Below, in pieces: positions 6,747-14,217 of a stretch of 20,826 nucleotides of DNA. This DNA is from Sutterella sp. (GTDB taxonomy: Bacteria > Pseudomonadota > Gammaproteobacteria > Burkholderiales > Burkholderiaceae_F). Numbering within the stretch: position 1 is the first letter of the stretch; the number at the start of each line of letters is the position of its first letter. The notes beneath the pieces were generated by a model, which made no database searches, was not told the origin of the DNA, and saw only the letters and a list, made by a program, of their open reading frames with translations. The stretch lies in contig DYBN01000042.1 of the NCBI GenBank assembly GCA_019418605.1, positions 1 through 20,826 on the forward strand, read 5' to 3'. The position numbers and the translations under genes were made by a program.

Positions 6747-9257
6747 GTGGAACTGAAGAATCAATTCACACGAACCTTCAAAACGAAAACACTCTTTCAT
6801 TCACTTCTCATCGCCGGGCTCGTCTCGGCGACGGCGATTGCGTCCATCGAGGGACGCGCCGCGCTCGTTACAGTCGACGAGAACGGCGTTCGGGGCGAAG
6901 GCTATATCGAGGGAGACCGCCTGACGATCACAGCCGATCAATTCACGGAAAATGGCACAGTAGGGATTGAGGCAAGCGGATACGCCGGGTTGATGGACTC
7001 GTCATCCTTCTTCTCGAACACAAAAATCAACCTGGCATCCGTTGCTGATTCCGTCGGCGTGCTTCTGTCCAACGCGACCCCCGAAGGGGGGCAGGGAGCC
7101 ACACGGTTTTTGGTTTACGGCAACATGGACATCTCGGCGCAAACCGCCATCCGGGGCGACGGAGAGATTTGGTTTGTGTCCAACGACGACGAGCCCCAAA
7201 CCGCTTCCGTCAATATCAGCGGGGCCCTGGACATGGCCCGCGGCACGATGACGGCGCAGGCATCGACGGTGACCTATGCGGGCGACGGAGAGCTTGGCCG
7301 CTACCGCACAGTGCCGCAGGAAGCTTCGCACTTCAACGTGGGCGAAGGCGTGATCGACGGTGCCACGGCCGTGCTGCGCATCGACGAAGTCAACCTCACC
7401 AGCGGCAGCATCGCCGTCAACGGCAGCAGCCAGTCCGATCCCAACGCCTGGCGTCTGGGCTCGGCGCTTCTCGTACATGACCTGACAAACAACGTCGGCG
7501 AGGATTTTGCGGGACAATCGGCCAGAGAGGCCCGCATCAGCGTCACGGGAAATGCCACGCTTGCGCTGGGCACGCAGCTCGATCGCGCAAACGAGCGGCT
7601 TGACGCTTCGGTTCGCGACAACATTGCCGGGTTTGACGACCTTTCCGTCGAGCTGCAGGTGCGTGCGCGTCTTGCCCACATTCTGGCTGACGCCGACATC
7701 ATGACCAACAACCCCAACAGCACCACGCTCATCACCGCCGCAGGACTCACGCAGCAGGCGGTTCCCGACAACGTCACCGTGACGGTGGGCGAGGTCTCGG
7801 GCGAAACCTCGCCCGGGGGCGTCTACCTGGGAGAAGACGCCCGCTGGGTGATCTACTACGGCGAAGAAAGCGAGGGCGCCGCCGCAAAGAATGCCTCTGA
7901 CGAGGCGCTGCTTGTGCACGCGTCAAAGGACTCGCAGCTCATCATCTACGGCTGGGACGGCAAGGCGCAGCTGCCCGACCTGACGCTGCTTGGCTTTGCC
8001 GAAGAAAACGTCTATTCGCTCAACGGCGTGCGCACCCACATCGTCGACGGACAACTTGCCCGTCTGTGGTGCTGGCAGTTCGAAGGGCTTCAGAGCTCTG
8101 AGATCGTGCGTGCGGTCGAAGAGGGCTATTCGTGGGGCGCTGTCGAAGCAAGGCCCGGCTACAGCTTCATCGTGGACTCGTTTGATCCGGACCGCGTGGG
8201 GCCCGAGTCCTACGTCAACGTCGTCGACTCGGCAGTCTTTCTGCCTGCAAGCTCGGGAGCGCTTGCAGCGCTCGAGCGCGTCGAGCGCGACATTGTCGAG
8301 AGCATCCTCTCGCACGACTATGTTCTCTACGCCAATGAGGGGCACTGGTGGGTGCAGGGGCAGGCAGCCAACTACGATGCGCCGGAGATGTTTTCAAGCG
8401 GCCGCGGGCGCCGCGGCTTTGAAGCCGATGCGGTCTACGGCACGCTGGGGTTTGACATCGGTCTTTGGAAGAATTGGATCGGCTCGATTGCCGTGAGCTT
8501 TTCGAGCATCGACATCGATGCCAAGGGGCTTGTCACGACGCTCACTTCGGAAGCTTCGAGCGCTTCGGCGACGGCCTCCGTCGCGCGCTATTTCGATGCG
8601 GCCGCGCTCAAGATTGCGCTCTCCTACACGCGCGCCGAGATCACGGCAAAGGCGCTTGCCAACGGCCACCGGCTTGAATCCGAGCCTGAGCTCGAGATTT
8701 TCTCTGGTGCGGTGAGGCTTGAGACCCGTTTCGGGGACGAGCTGGTTTTAAGCCCCATGCTGCAGGCGGGCGTGCATTACGCAAAGTTTGACGAGGGAGC
8801 CGTAAGCGACGCCACCGAGTCCGTGTACGGAACCGGGTTTGAGACTTCGGCCGGCAAGCGGCTTTGGACCACGATAACGGCAGGCGTCGGCGCCTCGAGC
8901 TCTTTTGAGGTCGACTCGCTCGGGCTTCGCGTTGCACCGCGCATTGATCTGTCGGCTACGGCGGCTGCAGGCGATAAAAATTGGGAGATGCGCTCGGCCC
9001 TCTTTGACGGGACGGCAAGCTCAACGGCCTCCTTTGCCTCGGCGCGCGACTATTCCGTGCGGATTGCCGCGGCGCTCGACCTTTTGCGCACGGGCACCAA
9101 GCCGCGCATGGAGGGAGGAATTTTCGGCATCGGCGCCAAGCCGACCGGGAAGGAGGATCCTTTTGGATGGTCTGTTGCGCTGACCGCAGCCTATGAAACA
9201 GGTTCAGACAGCGAGAAGAGTTCGACGTTCGGCGTGCGTTTTCGCCAGATGTTCTAA
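6747..9257 (+). CDS. Classical (type Va) autotransporter outer-membrane protein
   Basis: An 836-residue secreted surface protein. The N-terminus is Lys/Arg-rich followed by a hydrophobic core (FHSLLIAGLVSATAIAS), an extended Sec signal peptide with likely cleavage near residues 33-39. Residues about 40-530 are a passenger rich in Gly, Ser, Thr, Asn and short beta-strand-like segments, as in beta-helix passengers; no protease, lipase or other enzyme motif was recognised. From about residue 532 (GHWWVQGQAANYD, then RGRRGFEADAVYGTLGFDIG) the autotransporter beta-domain runs to the terminal phenylalanine in VRFRQMF, the C-terminal signal recognised by the BAM complex. Start is GTG at 6747, chosen for AAGGA 6 nt upstream and the signal peptide. 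Promoter and terminator flank it, so it is monocistronic. Passenger function is unknown; adhesion is only a guess. Confidence 0.9.
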   Translation: MELKNQFTRTFKTKTLFHSLLIAGLVSATAIASIEGRAALVTVDENGVRGEGYIEGDRLTITADQFTENGTVGIEASGYAGLMDSSSFFSNTKINLASVADSVGVLLSNATPEGGQGATRFLVYGNMDISAQTAIRGDGEIWFVSNDDEPQTASVNISGALDMARGTMTAQASTVTYAGDGELGRYRTVPQEASHFNVGEGVIDGATAVLRIDEVNLTSGSIAVNGSSQSDPNAWRLGSALLVHDLTNNVGEDFAGQSAREARISVTGNATLALGTQLDRANERLDASVRDNIAGFDDLSVELQVRARLAHILADADIMTNNPNSTTLITAAGLTQQAVPDNVTVTVGEVSGETSPGGVYLGEDARWVIYYGEESEGAAAKNASDEALLVHASKDSQLIIYGWDGKAQLPDLTLLGFAEENVYSLNGVRTHIVDGQLARLWCWQFEGLQSSEIVRAVEEGYSWGAVEARPGYSFIVDSFDPDRVGPESYVNVVDSAVFLPASSGALAALERVERDIVESILSHDYVLYANEGHWWVQGQAANYDAPEMFSSGRGRRGFEADAVYGTLGFDIGLWKNWIGSIAVSFSSIDIDAKGLVTTLTSEASSASATASVARYFDAAALKIALSYTRAEITAKALANGHRLESEPELEIFSGAVRLETRFGDELVLSPMLQAGVHYAKFDEGAVSDATESVYGTGFETSAGKRLWTTITAGVGASSSFEVDSLGLRVAPRIDLSATAAAGDKNWEMRSALFDGTASSTASFASARDYSVRIAAALDLLRTGTKPRMEGGIFGIGAKPTGKEDPFGWSVALTAAYETGSDSEKSSTFGVRFRQMF

Positions 9258-9320
9258 CTTTTTGATGCGAACACTGTGACCTGTTGCAGCATTCGCAAGT
9301 GATCAGATGATCACGGCGCA
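9258..9320 (+). repeat. Two inverted repeats in the autotransporter 3' region
   Basis: TGCGAA (9266-9271) pairs with TTCGCA (9292-9297). Directly after it GTGATCA (9299-9305), GA, TGATCAC (9308-9314) is a perfect 16-nt palindrome. Both lie before the terminator. The palindrome resembles an operator but does not have the spacing of CRP (GTGA-N6-TCAC) or FNR (TTGAT-N4-ATCAA) sites. It may simply be mRNA 3' structure. Confidence 0.5.
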
Positions 9321-9351
9321 AAGCGGGAGCCCCTGCCGGGGCTCCCGTTTT
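9321..9351 (+). terminator. Rho-independent terminator of the autotransporter gene
   Basis: CGGGAGCCCC (9324-9333) and GGGGCTCCCG (9338-9347) form a perfect 10-bp stem with loop TGCC, extended by AAG/TTT to 13 pairs including one wobble, followed by TTTT. This separates the autotransporter from relA. Confidence 0.85.
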
Positions 9352-9433
9352 GCCTTCGGATTTTTTCGAAAGCGCTTGAAGCCGCGGCCGGCAGCATTGC
9401 CTCGGACAAGTGTGTGACAACCTGAAAAATCCG

Positions 9434-9461
9434 TTGCGGCCGGGATTTTCCTAGTTAGAAT
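9434..9461 (+). promoter_or_regulatory. Sigma70-type promoter of relA
   Basis: TTGCGG at 9434-9439, a 16-nt spacer and TAGAAT at 9456-9461. The -10 hexamer and spacer length are the same as in the autotransporter promoter. Transcription would start near 9468, leaving a leader of about 260 nt before relA. No other candidate of this quality is seen in 9352-9728. Confidence 0.55.
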
Positions 9462-9728
9462 GGTTTGCCGATCAGATGAAGGGACATTTCGAGAAGGTCC
9501 CCGCAACGGGTGCATCCACCGCGCCCTTGTTGATGACGATTCTGAACGCAGCGCGCCCATACAAACCCAAGAGGTCGTTTCATTCGGCGCTTCCCGCAAC
9601 GGGGGCGCGGCCCCGCGAAAATTCGACGACAGGACAAGATTTGCCGCCCGCCTGAGGGTGCGGCGGAGCGAGAAACGAGCCTGCGGGCGCGCCGGCAGCA
9701 ATCAAAGCAGTTTGGATAAGAATAAGAG
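9462..9728 (+). other. Structured relA leader (no gene seen)
   Basis: This is the main part of the only gene-free stretch over 300 nt (9258-9728). I see no supported gene in it; an open frame from 9460 would start inside the -10 box and runs out of frame into relA. It holds several hairpins: CCCGCAACGGG occurs twice (9500-9510 and 9593-9603), each a 4-bp stem with loop CAA; GGGGC/GCCCC at 9602-9614; and CGCCCGC (9645-9651) with GCGGGCG (9683-9689). No T-tract follows any of them. Long structured leaders suggest post-transcriptional control of relA, but this is inference. Confidence 0.45.
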
Positions 9729-11861
9729 ATGCCGACCAATCAGAAAGCGGATACGCCGCTTGAACATACCGTCAACTGGAAACTTGCTCGCACGCTTGTC
9801 GAGCCGCTCTACAAGGATCAGGTGCTGCTCTCGGGCGAGTCAAGGCTCGAGCATGCCGACGGCATGGCCGAAATCCTGAGAGGCATTCGCGACGACGATG
9901 AGCTCATCGCCGCGGCCTATCTTTTTGCCGTCGGCGACTGCATTCCGGACGCCGATGCCTGGATTGAGAAGACTTTCGGCAAGAGCGTGCTCTCGATGGT
10001 CAAGGACCTCGAGAACCTCATGCGCGTGAGCACGCGCGCGCGCTCGGGCTCCAAGGAGGCGAGCGCCACCTATCAGTCCGAGGCGCTCAGGCGCATGCTG
10101 CTTGCCATGTGCCACGATCTGCGCGTGGTGATTCTGCGCCTGGCGAGCCGCCTGCAGACACTGCGCTGGTTTGCAAAGACCGGCGCTCCGGGAGCCGACG
10201 ACTACGGGCGGGAAACTCTGGCCTTGTACTCTCCCTTGGCAAACCGCCTTGGCATCTGGCAGATGAAGTGGGAGCTCGAGGATCTGTCGCTTCGATTTGT
10301 CGAGCCCAAGATTTACGCCGACATTGCCCGGGAGCTCGACGAGTCCCGCGAGCAGCGCCTTGACTTCATGCAGCACTGCGTGGAGACGATCAAGATGCTG
10401 CTCAAGGCACACGGCATTGAGGCCGAGGTGAGCGGGCGCCCCAAGCACATCTACTCGATTTACAAAAAGATGGTGCGCAAGCACCTGCGCTTTGACCAGC
10501 TCTTTGACATCCGTGCGGTGCGCATCATTGTCGACACGGTCGAGCGCTGCTACGAAGTGCTCTCGATCGTGCACGAGAACTTCACCGTTCTCAGCAAGGA
10601 GTACGACGACTACATCGCGCACCCCAAGCCCAACGGCTACCAGTCGCTGCACACGGTCGTGACCGACCCCTCGGGCAAGCCCGTCGAAGTGCAGATCCGC
10701 ACGCGGGCCATGCATGAGTTTGCCGAACTCGGCGTGGCGGCGCACTGGCGCTACAAGGAGACGGGAAATTCCAACAAGAGCAAGGGGGCCGAGGCCGAAG
10801 ACCAGCGCGTGGCCTGGCTGCGGCAGCTGCTGCAGTGGAAAAGTGACGTGGAGCCCCCGGCCAAGCCCGGCATCGTCGAGCAGGACCACGTCTACGCCCT
10901 GACGCCGCAGGGCAGGGTGGTGGAGCTGCCGCACGGGGCAACGCCCATTGACTTTGCCTACCAGGTGCACACCGAGCTGGGGCACCGCTGCCGCGGCGCG
11001 CGCGTCAACGGCGCGATGGTGCCGCTTAATACGCCGCTTGAGACGGGCCAAACCGTCGAAATCATTGCGGCAAAGACGGGCGGCCCCTCGCGCGACTGGC
11101 TCAATCCGGATCTGGGCTTTGCCGTCAGCCCGCGCACGCGCACCAAGGTGCGGCAGTGGTTTAACGCCCAGACCCTTGCCCAACAGACGCAGGCAGGCCG
11201 CGAGCGGCTCGACAAGGAACTTGCCCGGCTGGGCAAGACCGCCTTCAAGCTGGAAGACCTGGCAAAGCGCCTGAGCTACGACAGCGTGGATGCGCTCTGC
11301 GTTGCCTTTGCCAAGGAGGAGTTCAGCATCAAGGCGCTCGAGCAGGCCGTGCAGCCCCAGCCCGAGGAGCAGCACGCCGAGCCCGAGGTGAGCATCAGCC
11401 GCTCGCAGCAAAACGCAAGCCGCTCCAATGTGCTAGTCGTGGGTGTCGACAGCCTCATGACGCAGCTTGCGCGCTGCTGCCACCCGGCTCCGCCCGACGA
11501 GATCGTGGGCTTTGTCACCCGCGGCCGCGGCGTGACGATTCACCGCATGGACTGCCCCAACGTCAAAAACCTCGAGGCCAATGACCATGAGCGCATCATC
11601 GAGGTGAGCTGGGGCAATCAGGCCGACGCCGTCTACCCGGTCGACATCTACATCGTGGCGCGCGACCGCCAGGGGCTGCTCAAGGACATCTCGGAAGTTC
11701 TCATGCGAGAAAAGCTCAACATCATCGGCATCAACACCGTGAGCGTCAAGGGCGATGCGCACATGCGCTTTTCCATCGAGATTCACGCTTCGAGCGACTT
11801 GACCCGGGCGCTCACGCAGCTGCGCGACATCAAGGGAGTGCTGAGCGCGCGGCGCGCCTGA
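9729..11861 (+). CDS. relA: GTP pyrophosphokinase RelA, (p)ppGpp synthetase
   Basis: Ribosome-associated enzyme that makes (p)ppGpp when uncharged tRNA enters the A site. Order of domains in 710 residues: degenerate HD hydrolase domain (about 30-170), synthetase domain (about 225-350) with GRPKHIYSIYKKM and NGYQSLHT, TGS (about 386-447) starting DHVYALTPQG, helical and zinc-finger-like region with ARCCHPAPPDEIVGF, and C-terminal ACT (about 634-708). Two observations favour monofunctional RelA over bifunctional SpoT: the hydrolase HD motif is replaced (AAYLFAVGDCI where SpoT has LLHDVIED), and the synthetase carries the acidic EYDD motif at 291-294, as in RelA, rather than RFKD. Start is ATG 9729 with a weak upstream AAGAGA. 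It has its own promoter and precedes tRNA-Val and thrS, as in other Burkholderiales. Confidence 0.95.
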   Translation: MPTNQKADTPLEHTVNWKLARTLVEPLYKDQVLLSGESRLEHADGMAEILRGIRDDDELIAAAYLFAVGDCIPDADAWIEKTFGKSVLSMVKDLENLMRVSTRARSGSKEASATYQSEALRRMLLAMCHDLRVVILRLASRLQTLRWFAKTGAPGADDYGRETLALYSPLANRLGIWQMKWELEDLSLRFVEPKIYADIARELDESREQRLDFMQHCVETIKMLLKAHGIEAEVSGRPKHIYSIYKKMVRKHLRFDQLFDIRAVRIIVDTVERCYEVLSIVHENFTVLSKEYDDYIAHPKPNGYQSLHTVVTDPSGKPVEVQIRTRAMHEFAELGVAAHWRYKETGNSNKSKGAEAEDQRVAWLRQLLQWKSDVEPPAKPGIVEQDHVYALTPQGRVVELPHGATPIDFAYQVHTELGHRCRGARVNGAMVPLNTPLETGQTVEIIAAKTGGPSRDWLNPDLGFAVSPRTRTKVRQWFNAQTLAQQTQAGRERLDKELARLGKTAFKLEDLAKRLSYDSVDALCVAFAKEEFSIKALEQAVQPQPEEQHAEPEVSISRSQQNASRSNVLVVGVDSLMTQLARCCHPAPPDEIVGFVTRGRGVTIHRMDCPNVKNLEANDHERIIEVSWGNQADAVYPVDIYIVARDRQGLLKDISEVLMREKLNIIGINTVSVKGDAHMRFSIEIHASSDLTRALTQLRDIKGVLSARRA

Positions 11862-11947
11862 TGTGCAGGTGAAGAAAAAAGATAACTGTAAAATCAAAAG
11901 GTTGCGTAAAAATCTGCCGGAAAGTCGACGAAAAAAGAGTTTTTGAC

Positions 11948-11976
11948 TTGCAAAAGCAAAAAAACATCTTTATATT
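11948..11976 (+). promoter_or_regulatory. Promoter of tRNA-Val and the thrS leader
   Basis: TTGCAA at 11948-11953, 17-nt spacer, TATATT at 11971-11976, in a very AT-rich region (11870-11980). Initiation near 11983 would be 6 nt before the tRNA. No comparable promoter is seen between the tRNA and thrS, so the thrS transcript probably starts here or upstream in relA. Confidence 0.65.
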
Positions 11977-11988
11977 TCGCAATCTCTC

Positions 11989-12065
11989 AGGCACATAGCT
12001 CAGTTGGTTAGAGCATCACCTTGACATGGTGGGGGTCGTTGGTTCGAATCCAATTGTGCCTACCA
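11989..12065 (+). tRNA. tRNA-Val (anticodon GAC), CCA encoded
   Basis: A 77-nt cloverleaf. The acceptor stem AGGCACA pairs with TGTGCCT; D stem GCTC/GAGC; anticodon stem TCACC/GGTGG with loop TTGACAT, giving anticodon GAC for GUC/GUU valine codons; variable loop GGGTC; T stem GTTGG/CCAAT with loop TTCGAAT. The discriminator A and CCA are encoded. It lies between relA and thrS and seems to share its transcript with the thrS leader. Confidence 0.97.
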
Positions 12066-12089
12066 GAATTTTTTGGAGACATCTCGAAA

Positions 12090-12137
12090 ATGCGCATTGG
12101 TTTGTCTCAGCGAACGACAAACACCCGTAAGCGATAA
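12090..12137 (+). CDS. Threonine-rich leader peptide of thrS
   Basis: A 15-codon ORF, MRIGLSQRTTNTRKR, with Thr at positions 9, 10 and 12 (ACG, ACA, ACC) in a four-codon stretch. A GGAG (12075-12078) lies 11 nt before the ATG, a little far but usable. It starts 25 nt after the tRNA-Val 3' end and stops 30 nt before the terminator stem, the expected place of an attenuation leader. GTTTGTC (12100-12106) and GACAAAC (12116-12122) also form a perfect 7-bp hairpin within the coding part, overlapping the Thr codons. No homologous leader is known to me; the evidence is position, codon content and the alternative pairings. Confidence 0.65.
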   Translation: MRIGLSQRTTNTRKR

Positions 12138-12167
12138 GTCTGCGGGCGCGCATAGGTGTCATCAATG

Positions 12168-12207
12168 AAAAGAGTGCGGCTCAGCGGAGTCAGCACTCTT
12201 TTTTTTT
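12168..12207 (+). terminator. Intrinsic terminator in the thrS leader
   Basis: AAAAGAGTGC (12168-12177) and GCACTCTTTT (12193-12202) form a perfect 10-bp stem with a 15-nt loop, within a run of nine T (12199-12207). It ends 25 nt upstream of the thrS ATG. The gap is too short for another promoter, so thrS expression must depend on read-through; it may also end tRNA-Val transcripts. Confidence 0.88.
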
Positions 12208-12232
12208 CGCACAAACGAAAGGAGTTGAAAAA

Positions 12233-14158
12233 ATGATCGCTGTTACGTTGCCCGACGGTTCGGTTCGGGAGTTTCAGGCTCCCGTTACCGTGGCAGACGT
12301 CGCTCAGTCGATCGGTGCGGGACTTGCCAAGGCGGCGCTTGCCGGCAAGGTCGACGGCAGGCTTGTGGACCTGTCGCACGTCATCGAAGCCGACGCGCAG
12401 GTTGCGATCATTACGCCCAAGAGCCCCGAGGCGCTTGAAATTATCCGCCACTCGACCTCGCACCTGATGGCGCAGGCCGTCAAGGAGCTCTTCCCGCAGG
12501 CCGAGGTGACGATCGGACCGGCCATCGACAACGGCTTTTACTACGACTTCAAGTTTGACCGCGCGTTCACGCCGGAAGATTTGGAGAAAATCGAAGCGCG
12601 CATGCACGAGCTCGTCAAGAAGGACATTCCGATTGAGCGCTACACGCTGCCGCGCGACGAGGCGATTGCCTACTTCAAGGGCCTGGGCGAGCTCTACAAG
12701 GCCGAAATCATCGAGGGCATTCCAGAAGGCGAAGTGCTCTCCCTGTACCGCCAGGGCGACTTCACCGACCTTTGCCGCGGCCCTCACGTGCCGAGCACGG
12801 GAAAGCTCAAGGTCTTCAAGCTCATGAAGGTTGCCGGCGCCTACTGGCGCGGCGACAGCAACAACGAGATGCTGCAGCGCATCTACGGCACCGCCTGGTG
12901 CACGCAGGCCGATCAGGACAAGTACCTGCACATGCTCGAAGAGGCCGAGCGGCGCGACCATCGCCGCCTTGGCAAGGAGCTCGATCTCTTCCATCTGCAG
13001 GAGGAAGCCCCGGGCATGATCTTCTGGCACGCCAAGGGCTGGGCGCTCTGGCAGGTCGTCGAGCAGTACATGCGCCGTATCTACGGCGACAACGGCTACA
13101 TGGAGGTGAAGGCCCCGCAGCTTCTTGACCGCTCTCTTTGGGAGAGGTCCGGCCACTGGGCGAAGTACCGCAGCAACATGTTCACGACCGAGTCGGAGAA
13201 CCGCTACTACGCTCTCAAGCCCATGAACTGCCCCGGGCACATTCAGCTTTTTAATTCGGCGCTGCGCAGCTACCGCGATCTGCCGATGCGCTTCGGCGAG
13301 TTCGGCCAGTGCCACCGCAACGAGCCCTCGGGCGCGCTGCACGGCCTGATGCGCGTTCGCGGCTTTACGCAGGACGACGGACACATCTTCTGCACGGAAG
13401 ATCAGATTCTCAACGAGTGCACGAACTTCACGCAGCTCGTGCGCGAGGTCTACCACGTCTTCGGCTTTGATCAGATCGAGTACAAGATCGCCACGCGCCC
13501 TGAAATGCGCATCGGCGAAGACGCGGTCTGGGACAAGGCCGAGGCGGCGCTCATTGAAAGCCTCGAAGCCTCGGGCGTTCCCTACGAGGTGCTTCCGGGC
13601 GAGGGGGCGTTCTACGGCCCCAAGATCGAATACCATCTGCGCGACTGCCTTGGCCGCGCCTGGCAGTGCGGCACGATGCAGGTCGACTTCCAGATGCCGG
13701 GCCGTCTTGGGGCGGAGTACGTGGCCGAAGACAACACCCGCAAGGTGCCGGTGATGCTGCACCGCGCGATTCTGGGCTCGCTCGAGCGCTGGATCGGTAT
13801 GCTCATCGAGCACTACGCCGGCGCCATGCCCGTGTGGCTGAGTCCCGTGCAGGTCGCCGTGGCCACGATCACGGACGCTCAGGCGCCCTTTGCCAAGGAG
13901 CTTGCAGCCAAGCTCAAGGCCGCCGGTCTGCGGGTTGAAGAAGATTTGCGTGGTGAAAAAATCAACTATAAAATCCGCGAGCTGAGCCTGCAGAAGATCC
14001 CGTATATCGCGGTCGTGGGCGACAAGGAAGTGCAGACCAACTCGGTCAGCGTCCGTGCCCGCGGAGGCAAAAATCTCGGCGTCATGAGCGTCGAGGCGTT
14101 TATAGAGCGCGTTCTCGAAGAAGACCGCACCCGTGTTTACGAGAGCCAGACGAACTAG
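12233..14158 (+). CDS. thrS: Threonyl-tRNA synthetase
   Basis: Charges tRNA-Thr with threonine; class II synthetase, 641 residues (E. coli 642). The domains in order are TGS (1-61), the editing domain with HSTSH (His73, His77) and LCRGPHV, the catalytic core with MNCPGH (zinc ligand Cys333), motif 2 around GQCHRNEPSGALHGLMRVRGF and motif 3 LHRAILGSLERW, then the anticodon-binding domain starting near ATITDAQAPFAKEL. Editing and zinc residues are all present, so it should discriminate against serine and valine. Start ATG 12233 has AGGAG about 8 nt upstream. It heads the thrS-infC-rpmI-rplT group found in most proteobacteria. Its expression is probably controlled by the attenuator just upstream, unlike E. 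coli, where ThrRS represses its own translation. Confidence 0.98.
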   Translation: MIAVTLPDGSVREFQAPVTVADVAQSIGAGLAKAALAGKVDGRLVDLSHVIEADAQVAIITPKSPEALEIIRHSTSHLMAQAVKELFPQAEVTIGPAIDNGFYYDFKFDRAFTPEDLEKIEARMHELVKKDIPIERYTLPRDEAIAYFKGLGELYKAEIIEGIPEGEVLSLYRQGDFTDLCRGPHVPSTGKLKVFKLMKVAGAYWRGDSNNEMLQRIYGTAWCTQADQDKYLHMLEEAERRDHRRLGKELDLFHLQEEAPGMIFWHAKGWALWQVVEQYMRRIYGDNGYMEVKAPQLLDRSLWERSGHWAKYRSNMFTTESENRYYALKPMNCPGHIQLFNSALRSYRDLPMRFGEFGQCHRNEPSGALHGLMRVRGFTQDDGHIFCTEDQILNECTNFTQLVREVYHVFGFDQIEYKIATRPEMRIGEDAVWDKAEAALIESLEASGVPYEVLPGEGAFYGPKIEYHLRDCLGRAWQCGTMQVDFQMPGRLGAEYVAEDNTRKVPVMLHRAILGSLERWIGMLIEHYAGAMPVWLSPVQVAVATITDAQAPFAKELAAKLKAAGLRVEEDLRGEKINYKIRELSLQKIPYIAVVGDKEVQTNSVSVRARGGKNLGVMSVEAFIERVLEEDRTRVYESQTN

Positions 14159-14162
14159 CCGT

Positions 14163-14187
14163 GGCTTTTCGGGCGCATTCCCGAGCC
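14163..14187 (+). other. Hairpin in the thrS-infC spacer
   Basis: GGC and TCGGG pair with CCCGA and GCC across an interrupted stem (GGC-tt-TCGGG / CCCGA-GCC), loop CGCATT. The T-tract is missing, so it is not a terminator. It lies about 30 nt before the infC Shine-Dalgarno. Role unknown. Confidence 0.4.
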
Positions 14188-14217
14188 TTCTTTCGCGGAT
14201 GAAGAAAGATATTTTTG

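Larger units (their letters stand above)
12075..12207 (+). promoter_or_regulatory. Predicted thrS transcription attenuator (leader peptide, antiterminator, terminator)
   Basis: Three mutually exclusive RNA pairings can be drawn. Hairpin 1:2 is ACACC (12121-12125) with GGTGT (12155-12159) plus GCG/CGC (12131-12133, 12149-12151). The antiterminator pairs 12139-12153 with 12174-12188: 14 pairs, three of them G-T, with single bulges at 12148 and 12183. The terminator is 12168-12177 with 12193-12202. Thr codons of the leader peptide lie at 12114-12125 and its stop at 12135-12137. A ribosome waiting at Thr codons would mask the 5' part of 1:2 and free the antiterminator; one that reaches the stop would cover 12139-12149 and let the terminator form. 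This is the same logic as trp and his attenuators. Confidence 0.7.

Noticed and set aside
9299..9314. CRP or FNR site
   Set aside because: The half-sites are separated by the wrong distance for either consensus, so only an unassigned palindrome is reported.
9460..9879. 139-codon plus-strand ORF ahead of and overlapping relA
   Set aside because: Its ATG lies in the predicted -10 box, it has no Shine-Dalgarno, its Arg/Ser-rich composition looks like an out-of-frame reading, and it overlaps relA in another frame.
9840..11411. 523-codon minus-strand ORF opposite relA
   Set aside because: Antisense shadow of a high-GC gene; the plus strand clearly encodes RelA domains, and the minus product shows no family motif.
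12107..13813. 568-codon minus-strand ORF opposite thrS
   Set aside because: Same kind of shadow; it even runs through the terminator and leader on the opposite strand and resembles nothing known.
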